A stretch of 64,000 bases of DNA from Diphasiastrum complanatum (Eukaryota > Streptophyta > Lycopodiopsida > Lycopodiales > Lycopodiaceae). This document shows positions 35,062-46,200 of this stretch, piece by piece. Made by a program: the position numbers and the translations under genes. The notes under the pieces are model-generated. The model did no database searches, was not told where the DNA came from, and worked only from the letters and a program-made list of their open reading frames with translations. The stretch covers positions 5,399,053 through 5,463,052 of the forward strand of contig CM055109.1 of NCBI GenBank assembly GCA_029204225.1. The letters run 5' to 3'. Each line of letters opens with the position of its first letter. The stretch's first letter is position 1.

Positions 35062-37766
35062 CTGATGGATAAATACCCAACGCAAAGTAACTCTACAGGT
35101 CTAGAAACAATTGAACGCTATTAAAAGGTTATAAAATAAAGCTTTGTGATTTGGATTTATTGCAACTGTGATTATCTGGCCTGTTTGTGGATATTCGTGT
35201 GAACCATTGCTTCTTGGTGATGATAAAATTCAGGTTTGACATGTCAGAAGCATAGATCCCAGCCCTATGGAACAAACTCATCCCATGCAGACCATCATTT
35301 TTTATTTTTTACTCATCAACAAGTGAAAAAAATCATGGTGTTTGCGATACACATTTCACTTGTACATACAGAGTGAAACGTACTTTGATCAGAAGACACA
35401 AGTCATATCAATTCCAAATTTGTAACACTCAAATCAAGGATATAAATTCAATATTTATTGGATTCCAAGCACTCATATCAATTTCAGATTTGTCAAATTC
35501 AAAAACATTAGGTGGCCACTTCTGCTCAGCCGGCCAGTTTTTTCTATTGACAAGTGACAGTAATTCGATGCTCCCTATTTCTGACAGCAAAGTCAGAACA
35601 TCTAATACAGTTGCGCTGTAATAGCCATTTTCACTACCAGGCAACTTGCAAGTGTTCAGCTTTGGCGTGGATCTCTGCAGAGAGGGCATGCTTGGAAAGA
35701 GCAATAAGAGTCCGCTACCACTGGTAATGGCTGCATGCAATTTGACCAGCATGCAGAATACATGCATGTTAATGGCATGGCTTTCAGATCATTTTTCCCT
35801 TGTTGGACAGCAGCAGCAACATGCGAACAATTAGCCAATGACCTGGTTTGCAGCATAACAGAAATGCATGGCTACACAGTTGCATGGAAACTCACCAGCT
35901 GTTAAAAACAATCGATTTATTTGAATGGAGCTCATGAGTTTGAAGGGAGCTCATGAGCTGCTGAAATATGAGAGACCGAATGAGTTAAGGCCCCAAAGAA
36001 TGGAATGGGAGAACCCTAACCTCTCAAAGGGCACAGGCCAGACATTAGAGAAAGGCTGCACCTTATAGAGGATGCTTTTGCTTTCAGATTTTTCTTTACC
36101 AAAAAACGGGACTTAAGTTTCATATTGTTGGGCAGAATTTTGCTAGGACAAAAAATTCAGTTCATTGAGCTAGCATTAGTTTTGCACAGAATGAAAGATA
36201 CCAAACAAAGTCCGACTTTGCTCAATATTTTGGATATTTGAAATCATGACTGTCTGCAGTGAGTACCGGTAAGAGATTTTACAACCCTTTAGCTCCTTCA
36301 CTAAAGGGAGTACTAAAAGCCCAAACTTGGTGTAGATTCACAAATTTTTATGTAACACTCGTTGTTGTTCAGTAACAAAACATTCACCATAGTAAATGTG
36401 ATAATTTTGTAACTACCAAATATTATTGTGGAACTGAACGAATCCAATGTTACCAACTAGTGAACCGGATAATTCCAAAAGCTTGGGAGAATGTGAAAGT
36501 TTGGTATTTTTTTAGAAGGATTTCCGTTATAGTATGAGAATTGCAACCATGGAATTGCAAAACCAAGTTTGAAATGCATGTTGGGCATTAATTTGAGCAA
36601 TTTGCGGTAACAGTGATATTAATGGCCGGCAAGGTCTGCTAGCAATATCTGAGAAAGCTTAGTCTTAAGCGTAGTTGAAATGTTATAAAATCTCTTAATT
36701 AATTCTTGTTTTTCCTACAACAGAAACATAAACGCTTAGAGCGTATCTCAACAAACTCAATGAGGAGATAACAACAAATATAAGCAAGGACAAGGAGAGG
36801 AGTGAGAGGTGCAGGAGATGAAGTGGATTTGGAGAGAACAACAACAAAAATGGAAGGACTCGGACGAGAAAATGTAGAATGGGGAGGATGAGAAAAGTAG
36901 GAAACTTAGGATTTATGATCCTCATGTTGTAAGCATAGATGCATCGCGTTCAAAAACGCAGCGTCCCCATCACGTTAAGGAACAATGCGTGTCGGAAAAC
37001 GTTTCGAAATTTAGGGTCGTTTTTAGAGCAGAAGGTATTCTTGGGGTTTTCCTTTTAGATTTTTTAGGTGTCTTTTGGGGGGGCGGGGCTAGAAAGTATT
37101 AGAAAATAGTGATAGGTATTAGGTATTAGGATAATAAATTATACACATAGTTGCATCAAAACTAAGTTTGCGTTGCTACATTTTTAAATCGCACAAAACA
37201 TTGAATAACATTAAACAACCCTTGTAAATTTACACTATAGCTATAAGACTACTATTCATGCACCTAGAAGATGTTCTGACAGCTCAAGTCCTGTTGAGAA
37301 TCCTTTTACTTACTAAGTCGTAACTTGTTGCACATCAGGCAAGGTATTTTGTTCTTCAACACAAACAAAACAAAGCAACTATTGAAGCAAGCTTAATCCA
37401 AAGTGACAAGACTTAATCCTCATGAGGTTTGACTTCCTCTCTTGGTAGCACCCCATCCTCGACACTCTAGATTTTTACCGTGCAAGATTTGGCTTTGATA
37501 TCACTGAGAAGGCATGGCCAGGAGTCACTAACCTAACATAAATGCGCCACACACATTAAAATCCCTACATTTTGAAAGGTACTATTGCTCCTAGATTGCG
37601 TGCTTTTTAATCGGGTTCCACAAGTTGTAACACGTCGCTGTAAGATAGTGGCAAGGGAGATGGCATTACATAAGGAAGCAGGACAAAAGAAAGGAACATC
37701 GTACCTGAGAGAACCACAAAGGCCAACAATGTAGCAAGAAACCAACTCCTCAATACGAAAATCAAT
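35062..37766. other. MED8 intron 1, no other gene seen
   Basis: Mostly AT-rich. A 112-codon minus-strand open frame at 35429-35767 shows no domain I recognise. A block at 36950-37090 contains AAAACGTTTCGAAATTTAGG and a G run (37077-37087) and may be an end of a small palindrome-rich element. Confidence 0.5.
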
Positions 37767-37805
37767 GATACATGCGTAGAGGGAAGCGGTAGAGCTGAAA
37801 CTAAC

Positions 37806-38002
37806 CATTTCAGAGATGGATTTGTGTGAAATGAATGAATAATCCGCGAGAGTGCACTGTGCAGATCTTGCGTGCGTGTGCGGATGGAAGCAAAGTTGAG
37901 CTGCTGTAGCAAGGGCGCCATGTCCGCCCTGGCCCCCGGCGGCTGAGCTTGGCCTTGCACTGCTTGCCCCTGCGCCTGAACAGAAGCATTGTTCATCGCC
38001 AT
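37806..38002 (-). CDS. MED8: MED8 exon 1 (start codon)
   Basis: Encodes residues 1-65 and two bases of Trp66: MAMNNASVQAQGQAVQGQ, then a short Pro/Ala linker and LLQQLNFASIRTRTQDL, HSALSRIIHSFHTN and PSLKW. The Gln-Leu-Asn start and the run to a Lys-Trp resemble the first helix of plant MED8, which ends in PKW before the splice. The donor is AAATG|GTTAGT at 37805. A second in-frame ATG is at codon 3. Upstream is a CT repeat and then copia-derived sequence about 80 bp away. Translation starts in a GGCG-ATG context. Confidence 0.88.
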
Positions 38003-38010
38003 CGCCCGAG

Positions 38011-38011
<1 letters not shown>

Positions 38012-38044
<33 letters not shown>
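38012..38044. repeat. (CT)n microsatellite in MED8 5' UTR
   Basis: 33 bp of CT 10 bases upstream of the MED8 start codon (GA in the transcript). The duplicated copy at 39188 onward lacks it. GA-rich 5' UTRs can bind GAGA-binding proteins in plants; no direct evidence here. Confidence 0.95.
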
Positions 38045-38047
<3 letters not shown>

Positions 38048-38089
38048 TCTATGCCCCGCCTTTTGTTTGGAGGGCTCAAAATAAATTAA

Positions 38090-38216
38090 TTTCCGTTTTC
38101 TTTAGATCACCTTCATTATTTCTATCTATGTGGATCTTGATCCCAAGCCATTAATGAGCTTCTCCTACCTCTTGCCGAATTCTTGAGACACCATCCTCAT
38201 GGTATCTTTTATTAAT
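38090..38216 (-). pseudogene. copia RT sliver, inner duplicate
   Basis: The minus strand gives a degraded SQEF-x-x-x-x-x-EAH-x-WLGI-x-IHID, the region following the YVDD box in copia RT. It is the counterpart of 39260-39390. Confidence 0.6.
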
Positions 38217-38435
38217 TTGCACATATGAACCAATAACCACTTAAACTGGTCGATAAGAAAGGACCCCTACAAATTCATCATGGAGTACATTGCAGAGAGC
38301 TGAAAAGTTGAGAGCTTTGATGAAAAGCAAACATTGTAGTAATTACATGGATATCGATGTCTCTCATGCTCTAATATCGTGGAGTTCCCACGTGTTTGAA
38401 AGCTAATTGTTTTTTATATTCAACATTCACACATG
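38205..38435. repeat. dispersed 230-bp repeat, copy 1
   Basis: Matches 60838-61067 closely from GTATCTTTTATTAATTTGCA to TATTCAACATTCACACATG. It starts exactly where the copia sliver in the duplicated segment ends, so it may be part of a copia LTR or of the sequence that mediated the duplication. Confidence 0.8.
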
Positions 38436-38951
38436 AAAAAATTAGTAGAAAACTTGCAAAAACTTGACAAAGAATCTAAATAAACAAATTACGTGATAAA
38501 TTCTACCACGGTGGGACAAATTTTTTAGAGGCTTATCTCTAACTCTGAGGCCAAGGTAGGTTGGAATATGAAAGAAATATTGAAATTGTTCCAAAGTTGA
38601 TGTAAACTTCACTAAGAGTCTTCTTTTCGTTATTTCGAGTGTTTCAAAAAAGACTCAAGCAAGGTAGTTTGAGCTTTTGATGTTCAATGGTGTTCAATTT
38701 GTTGAGCTACATTCGTTTGTCTCATCCTACTAACATTGTCATAAGGGCGTTCAACTCTAGGCCGGTCCTCCAAAAATATGATTCAGCTTGATATCGTAAT
38801 TGCTTTAGCATGACGTGTATGGAAATAATCAAGGATAAATTGTTCTCTTCTTTGTGTGTGCGGGGAACAGTAGTCAAAGCAAGAAGGTTTTCATTCAGCA
38901 ATGTCCATGATTCGGATTAAAGTCCCCAAACAATGTTACAATCCAGGCACA
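38436..38951. other. spacer between MED8 exon-1 copies
   Basis: About 515 bp without a recognisable gene. Confidence 0.5.
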
Positions 38952-38990
38952 GATACATGCATAGAGGGAAGCGGTAGAGCTGAAACTAAC

Positions 38991-39187
38991 CATTTGGGAG
39001 ATGGATTTGTATGAATTGAATGAATAATCTGGGAGAGTGCATTGTGCAGATCTTGTGTGCGTGTGCGGATGGAGGCAAAGTTGAGCTGCTGTAGCAAGGG
39101 CGCCATGTCCGCCCTGGCACCCGACGGTTGAGCTTGGCCTTGCACTGCTTGCCCCCGTGCCTAAACAGAAGCATTGTTCATCGCCAT
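38991..39187 (-). pseudogene. MED8: duplicated MED8 exon 1 with nonsense codon
   Basis: Exactly the same length (197 bp) as the real exon 1, including a GTTAGT donor at 38990. Codon 9 is TAG in place of CAG, and several other codons differ (for example Gln11 to Arg, Ser50 region changed to HNALSQ). Initiation at a later Met would lose the first residues only, so a product is not strictly excluded. The nonsense codon and the intact neighbour make this a dead duplicate. The right flank runs straight into copia RT. Confidence 0.82.
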
Positions 39188-39259
39188 CGCCCAAGCCTCC
39201 CCGTATGTCCTGCCTTTTGTTTGGGGGGCTATGCGTTTTTTAGAGAATTAAAAAAATTT

Positions 39260-42130
39260 AAATTTTGTTTTCTTTAGATCACCTTTATTATTTTCTATCT
39301 ATGTGGATCTGGATCCCAAGCCATTAATGAGCTTCTCCTAGATATGTCTCGAATTCTTGAGACAACATCCTCTTGGTATCTTTTATCAATTCGATGTTGT
39401 TGTGTAATAGCAATCTATCATCCACATATAGTGCAATGATGATAAAAGATTATCGAACTTGAAATAGACATTGTAGTTTGTAGAACTTGGTTCGAATCCT
39501 CATTCGATAAGGAATGCATTGATTTGATAGAACTAGACTCTCAAAGATTGTTTTAGGCCATACAACGTGTTACGTCCACGTCCTCCACATAGGATTCGGC
39601 ATATTCATTGAACCAAAAGGAACATTAAGAATCTCAATGTAACCGAAGAAATACTGTAATAGATATCTGCTATCCATGTCAGAATTGGTAAGAAATATTT
39701 CATTCCTTCCAAAAGTTAGAAGTACTCTTGGTTATTCAGTCATTATAAAGAATCTCTTTATAATACCTAAAAAAGAATCCAAATTACCATATTCTTGTAT
39801 GAAACACATTTCAACTAAATCCTTTTGGAAATTCCAGGGATTTAACCCAAGTCCAATTACAACATACAAATGGTTCCATAACTGGATTATTATCTGACTG
39901 TCATGATTTTTCGCTTAGAATTTTCGATTCCTCAAACTCTAAATAAATGCTGGAGGAAAAAAACCAATTTCCAGAGACAGTTAAAAATAATTTCAAAGCC
40001 TAATTCCTAATTGTATTCTCACTTGCTATCTCTTATACATTAGGAATTCAAAATAGATTAACATAATTGGCTCACTTGATCAACCAATCATCTACCCTTC
40101 AGGTTTCACCTACTTCAACCCTTCCTGAATGTGGTTTAGGCTGAAAGCATCAGATTTGGTAAGGAAAAAAAATTAAATTTGAATCAACGGAATTTCTATC
40201 TACTGGTCATTCAGACTGTTTCGATTGTTCATTAGTTAAGTGTTGCACTCAACTACTGGCCAGAATGATTTGGGCAACGAAGCATGAGTTATCATGCATT
40301 TGGCAGACTCGACTAAGATCATGTTCTTTCTTTCTGCCAGTCCATTCGACTACGGAGAATATGAAACAACAAACTGATGCTTGAAGCCGATAGCCAAGCA
40401 GTAATCCTTGAATTCATTTGAGATGTATTCACCGCCATTGACACTCCTAAGAGCTTTGATCTTCTTGCTTGTCTACAACTCAGCATGAAGAACTGGAAAG
40501 CTTTATATATTGTGTTTCAACAAATATACATCAGTTCTTTTAGCATAGTCATCTATAAATCTAATAAAGTATTTAGCACCAAGTAGTGATGGTGTTTGCA
40601 TTGGGCCACATATATCAATATGTACAATGTCTAGCAAATCTCTAGATACATGTCCTTGATTTGACTTACATGGTCTTTTTGTCTGCTTATCTATGATACA
40701 ACTCTGGCAGACAGGAGGGTCGACAATTCGATAGTCAAAATCATGAACTGAAGAATGTCTAGACATGTTACCTATTGATACATGATTAAGGTGACCAAGT
40801 CTATAATGCCAAATAAATTCTTTATTGATAGATGTTGAACTGCTTAAAGCATAATCAATCACAAAGTTACAATGACTAAGCCTATAGATATATCCTTGTC
40901 TCTTTCCGAATGCAAAAACTTTGTTGCTTTTCTCAAAAATTTGACAAGAATCTATCTAAAACTCTACCCTATGTCCTAAATCTATAATTCTACTAACCGA
41001 CAACAGATTGGTCGTCAGGTTCGAGACATACAATAAATTTGGTATCAGCCTCAATAGTCCATTTTGAAAATTCAGTCTAACAGTATCTTCACCTTCGATT
41101 ACGTGTGATGTTATCTCTAAGGTGAACGAACTTCTTGGTGTTGTAGGCCGAATAGTCGATAAACCATTCTTGATGGCTTGTGATGTGTTGCGTTGCTCTA
41201 GAATCGAGGAGCCACTCTTCTGATTGTTCGACATGGTGATGGCTCACCATGAAGGCTTCATGCTTGTCATCGTCATCTTCTTGGATCTTTTGCTTTGTGT
41301 TTGCTGCATGGGCTTGTTGATCCAACTGTTTCTTTTTGTCGTCGTTGAACTTCAAGATTCGACAGTCCTGGATTTCATGATTCATCCTCTTGCAGTACTT
41401 GTAGAAGAACATTTTCTTGTTCTGAGCAGGTTGTTAATTTTGGATCTTCTGTGACTGTTTCTGATTGTCGTCGATTTGTCGGACAGCTCTCTTCTTCTTT
41501 GCTTCCTTGTGTTCTTCTTCGAGAATAATGCTTGCGAGTCATAGATGGAGGACGAGGATGATCCATTCCCTCTTGTTTTCTCTTATAGCAACATGATTAT
41601 GACTATGGACAATGTAATATCTGAGCATGTGAAAATCATCATTATCCAGTTTTCATATGAGTACGACAAGCTGGACAATAAGGTCATTACAGCGGCTGAG
41701 TCTTTGATCACTAAACCTATTGCAGCCATATGCTCCAATAGAGTCTTGAATTGATTAATGTGATTCTGAACATAATCACTTTCTGACATTTTGAGTGAGA
41801 AGAACTTTCTCCTCAGATGCATCCCTCACTTCGTATAGTGTATTCAATATGTCCCAAGCCTCTTTCGAAGATTAGGCTTGTTTGATGTGGCCAATCTATG
41901 TGTCGGAGATGTTAAGGCTGATCAAGGTGAATGATTTGCCAACCTTGAGCTTCCATTTGAAAATGGCTTGCTTATCAACATTGAGAAGTAGTTTGGTTCC
42001 ATCGACTATTTCCCAAGCTCCTTGGCCATCAATGTTGTTTCACTCAACTTTAACTATTGTGTACAAGTTTAATTTTACAACAGATCGTCATAAGCGATCT
42101 AAACTGAATGGAATCGAAACTCCTTTCAGG
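39260..42130 (-). pseudogene. copia A gag-pol remnant
   Basis: From right to left: gag start near 42035-41900 (DGQGAWEIVDGTKLL, FKWKLKVGKSFTLI), a further gag piece at 41822-41583 (YVQNHINQFKTLLEHMAA), and a zinc-knuckle-like CKRMNHEIQDC near 41400 that has lost its first Cys. The protease has LLDSRATQHI, the usual DSG being DSR. The integrase zinc region HYRLGHLNHVSIGNMSRH and CQSCIIDKQTKRPC lies at 40820-40650, and the core has HIDICGPMQTPSLLG and, to 40250, NGGEYISNEF and NGLAERKNM. RT pieces at 39650-39270 include VYGLKQSLRVWF and a degraded Y-x-x-M box. Many stops and shifts. It encodes a lineage different from the element on its right. Confidence 0.82.
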
Positions 42131-42330
42131 TCCGGATGGACACCGACAGGGCCGAGCAATTGGGTTGCTCTGATACCACTGATGGGAGGCTGTGACATTC
42201 CCAGAGATGAAGGCCGGATAGAGCCGACTTGGCAGGAGTAGCTACTACTACCAACTGTAGTCTAATTCTCTTCCAAGTCCCATATCGCTTCTGACGATCT
42301 GTTGTAAAATTAAACTTGTACACAACACAT
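42052..42330. repeat. inverted repeat around the copia A primer site
   Basis: The word GTGTACAAGTTTAATTTTAC and about 20 further bases (42056-42098) reappear inverted at 42287-42330. The left arm is in the internal region and the right arm in the LTR. The 190-bp loop holds the LTR end and the primer-binding site. Confidence 0.8.
42162..42178 (-). promoter_or_regulatory. primer-binding site, tRNA-iMet type (copia A)
   Basis: On the minus strand TGGTATCAGAGCAACCC follows the LTR end CATCA by one base. It shows that the LTR on its right also served as a 5' LTR for sequence on its left. Confidence 0.88.
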
Positions 42331-43216
42331 AATGTTGAGTAAAACGACAACGGAAAGATATCTACTACTAGCATGCATTCCAATATTGCAGATCATACAC
42401 ATTGCAAAACGGAGCATTGAAAATATCGCTTCTATTATCAGAACTGAATTTACAATATTTTTCTTGAGCGTTGTTTGTTTCCCAGATTAGCGCGTTGGCA
42501 CAAGAGAGATGTTCTCTTTCACAAATAATATGACTAGCTATTGCTAATATGTAAACTCACTCTAGAGCTCTCTCAAACTTTTACAATTCTGTCTATTCTG
42601 TTGTCCGTGACTATATCTGTGATCTCCTTCTTATGTGATCAATCTAGGGAACTGATTAAGTTAAAAGATCTAATGACAAGAAATGCATTAGGCTTAACCA
42701 AAACTGACTCTAGTTTTCCGTCATTGTCCTCCATGCATTAGTCGCCTTTTGCCCGTTTGCAGAGTGCCTTCATGTTGTAGACCATCACATTTTGCCAAAA
42801 GACACTTTCGCAATTTTAAGGGCAGTGTCGCATTTTCAAGGGCAATGTCGTTTTTTCAAGGGCACCTTCACTTTTATCTGGAAGGCATTTGGCGACAATG
42901 TCACTTTTTTCCAAAGGGCGAAAAACACGACAGTTGGCCAAAAAATATTTCCAAGGCATTTTTAAGACAGTGTCGTCTTTTTCTCAAAAATGCAAAAAAT
43001 GCGACAGTGTCGAGAGAGTTGGTAAGAACCATTTTCTAAGTATTTTGACTTAGCACTGTATTTTTCTCATAACCAAAAATTGCGAACTGTGCGACAAAAT
43101 AGTTCAAAAATGCAGACTGTGCAAAACATAGTTCAAAATGCAACAATTAGGAAAAACAACAAAGAAAAAACTAAGAAAAATAGGGCTTTGAAAGATAGAA
43201 ACTCTCAGTTTCTTCA
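42180..43216 (-). repeat. shared copia LTR (3' of B, 5' of A)
   Basis: A 1037-bp LTR matching 47595-48602. It begins TGAAGAAACTGAGAG and ends TCCCATCA on the minus strand. Short subrepeats (GTGTCG then TTTTTCAAGGGC) occur near 42820-42890, with one unit more than in the other copy. It is preceded by the purine-rich ACCGAGAGAGC after the copia B coding end and followed by a primer site. Confidence 0.88.
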
Positions 43217-46200
43217 GCTCTCTCGGTATTTTTTTTATTCCTAGGCTTGCACGCTGCTTCTCAAAAATTGCCTTGTCAAGAGGCTTCGTGAAGATATCAG
43301 CCACCATCTGCTTCGTTGGAACAAACTCGGTCTTCAGCCTGTCTTTCTCAACTAGATCTCTTATCAGATGACGTCTGATAGCAATGTGTTTTGTCCTAGA
43401 ATGAAACACTGGATCCTTTGTCAAATGAATGGCGGATTTGTTATCCATGAATAGTCAGCGGCTCGTTAAAGTTCTCTCCCAGTCCGTCAAGAAACTGCTT
43501 GAGCCATGTAAGCTTGTTCGCCATCTTGGCTGTTGCAACATACTCTACTTCGCAGGATGATTGCACAGTTATGGTCCTCTTCCATCTATACCGACTGCTA
43601 TGGCGCATCCTCCTGAGACGCTCTTGCAGTCATCTTTCAAGGATGCCCAGCTTGCATCGCTGTAGGATTTGATTTGGAATCGTTCATGCTGAGAGAAACA
43701 CAGCCCATAATCCTTCGTCTGTTGAAGGTATTACGGAATTTTTTTGGCATCTTCCACTGCGTAGGGCTTGGATTGATATTGAACTGGCTCATTCTGAAAA
43801 CTACATAAGCAATGTCAGGGCGTGTATTATCTGCCAAGTACATGAGTGATATGATCAACCTCCTGTAGGGCACGTTTTGCATGGCTTCCTGCCCTTCTGC
43901 ATTCTACGGACAATCATGTTTCGTCATAATCGTTTCAGACACCATTGATGTTTTAGCTCCCTTGTAGTCTGTCATTTGAAAATCATCTTCGTCGAGATCT
44001 TTGTAAAGTTGCAATCCTGGGTAGCATCTTGCTTCCCTTGGGTCTGATATTTCAAAATGCTGTGAAATATCACGTTTCACCTGAGCAATCAATTTGTCTC
44101 TTCTGGACAGGATCAAAGTGTCATCAACGTAGACAACAATGATTATGACTTTCCCATCTGTCACCTTTGTATAGACATTATAGTCGGCCATCAATGGTTG
44201 AAATCCTAAGGATCTAAGGGTGTGATCCTTCTTCTTATACCACTACCTAGCAGACTGCTCCAGTCCGTATATGCTTCTTTGCATTCAGCATACGTAGTTG
44301 GCAAAGCATGAGCAGATGAATCCTAGAGGTTCGTCCACGTAGATTTCTTCATTCAACTCGCCATGTAAGAAGGCGGTCTTTTTATCCATATGTGGATCTT
44401 GAGACTATATGCTACTGCGTATGCAAATATTAGGTGTATGGATTAATGCTTTACGACTGGAGAAAAGGTTTTAATATAGTCAACACCATACTTCTGAGAG
44501 AAACCTTTTGCTACCAATCTGGCCTTGTACTTTGGTACGTTGCCATCAGGTCCATAAGTGTATTTGAAAACCCATTTTCACTTCACAGTCTTCTTGTCTG
44601 CTGGTAATGGCTCCATATTCTAGACATTGTTCTGCTCCATAGAATTCACCTCATCTTCCATCGATTCACTTGTCCTTATCTAGACAGCTGATAGCTTTCT
44701 CATATGTTTGAGGTTCTTTTCCAAATCCACAAAACTCCTATGATATAGAGGCTGAGCTATCAAGTACAAATCTAATAGGTGCTCTTCTTTCTCTTGTAGA
44801 TCTTTTTGGAGAGTCCGTAGTCATATCGATGGCCTTGTCTTTGTCAAGTTTCTTGTCTTTGCTGACTACTGAATTGTGGTGAGTAGCGGGTGTCCTGGGT
44901 ATAGGATGTGCGTCTTGCTGCTCATCGTCTGAACAGTCACTCTGTCCATCTGGAATTTGAACATCTTCCTCCAGATGTTTAGGGTCTGCTCCCTCCGTAG
45001 ATGTTGGCAGGTCATAGTAGCCTCTGGTCAAGATTTCGTAGCCGACTAGATCTCCGTCAGCCATTGTCTTTGACTCATCAAATCCGACGTCTTTGACATT
45101 CTTGATCAGTCTGTTGTCAAACATGTAGATCCTGTAGTACGATGAGTGAACATCATGTCCTATGAAGAATCCCTGCTCCACCTTTTCATCCAACTTTTCT
45201 CTTTTCTGCTCTAGAATATGGGCATATGCGACACATCCAAAAATGCTGACATGTGTCAGACTTGGTTTGTTGTCCCACCAAACCTCATGTGGCATGGTAT
45301 GTGCAATATTGGATCTACTTGTCCTATTCTGCAGGTAGTTGGCTGCAGCTACTACTTCAGCCCATAAAAAATTTGATGCCTTTGAATAGGCCATCATGGA
45401 TCTCGCAGCTTCCATGCAAGTCTGATTTTCTCCTCTCTGCCACACCATTGTGTTGTTGTGTGTAGGCTGTAGTCTTCAAGTGAAGTATACATTTGCTAGT
45501 ACAAAACTCTGAAAAGTGTTTGGAGACATATTCTCCTCCTCTGTCCGTTCTTAGTTGTTTCACCCTTTTGTCATTTCTTAGCCCAATTCACGAACTCTAT
45601 GAATTTGTCCAGGGCATCTGACTTGTTGTGGATAAAGTACACAGCTGCAAACTTGCTGACAATAAAAGTGATGTAGTACTTTGAACCTCCCAGGGAGACC
45701 ACATCAAGCGGTCCATAGATGTCAGAGTGTACCAGTTCCAGGAGTTCTTTTGTTCTGAAAGAGTCCTTGGTGAATGGTATATGTGACATCTTGCCTTTGT
45801 TACAGGCATCGTAGGATTTCAAACATGCTGCATCTTTGATATTGACACTAGTGAATGCTCCGCTCCAGCTAGTGTTCTATAGAGCAATTGTATTTATGTG
45901 ATACAGCCTCCTGTGCCATATAATATCCATCGATTCGTTGATCTAGTGAGCTTACTTTGAAGGTACTTGCACCCTGAGGTAATACATGTTCTCCTTTCGC
46001 TTTCTTGTTGTGACAAATTGAGTGGTTTCAGATTCAACCACTTTGTAGGTATCGCCTTCAAAGGTGATTATTAGTCTTGCATCTACAATCTTAGCAATAG
46101 ATAGTAGGTCCTTATGAAGAGTGAGCACGTATAGAGTGTCATCGAGTCTTCTGTCCCTTCCTTTGGTGCTTAACCACATCACTCCAATTCCACTAACTTT

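Larger units (their letters stand above)
8593..38002 (-). other. MED8: MED8 gene locus (exons 1-7; 3' end not found)
   Basis: The whole 29-kb span is one minus-strand gene for Mediator subunit 8. This is a head-module protein of the nuclear Mediator complex that links transcription factors to RNA polymerase II. Seven exons join with compatible phases (2, 1, 0, 1, 1, 0, 0) into 360 codons without a stop. Every internal junction has an AG acceptor and a GT donor. The blocks match plant MED8 as I know the family: an N-terminal LLQQLNF helix ending in LKW, VNMELLNLVEDIK, LPIMLSSKLLPEME, VLADTRKVYGLGTRQGP, GLRISPDQRQ, and a Gln-rich tail opening with TNSPRSGNFN. Plant MED8 usually runs to about 500-550 residues, so roughly the last third is missing from view. 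Introns 2 and 4 exceed 10 kb and are mostly transposon remains. Transcripts were not available, so exon limits rest on splice consensus and homology. Confidence 0.9.
37767..38216 (-). repeat. duplicated MED8 promoter-exon 1 segment, inner copy
   Basis: This 450-bp segment recurs at 38952-39390 in the same orientation. It holds the start of intron 1, exon 1, a short 5' UTR and a piece of copia RT. The inner copy has an intact reading frame and a CT repeat in its 5' UTR that the outer copy lacks. Confidence 0.85.
39260..42179 (-). mobile_element. 3'-truncated Ty1-copia, element A
   Basis: Follows the LTR at 42180-43216 on the minus strand: primer-binding site, gag, protease, integrase, then RT up to about 39260, where it breaks off beside the MED8 exon-1 duplicate. 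The region 39690-40230 between integrase and RT is not recognisable and may be a separate insertion. There is no 3' LTR. Confidence 0.75.

Noticed and set aside
35429-35767. 112-codon frame as a possible MED8 or other exon
   Set aside because: No match to MED8 blocks and no domain; exon 2 is at 34937-35061 instead.
8593-38002. MED8 as a processed or dead copy
   Set aside because: It has introns with good splice sites and 360 codons without a stop, so a processed copy is excluded and decay is not evident.
39490-39540. GGTTCGAATCC resembling a tRNA T-arm
   Set aside because: No cloverleaf can be drawn around it, and it lies in copia RT sequence.
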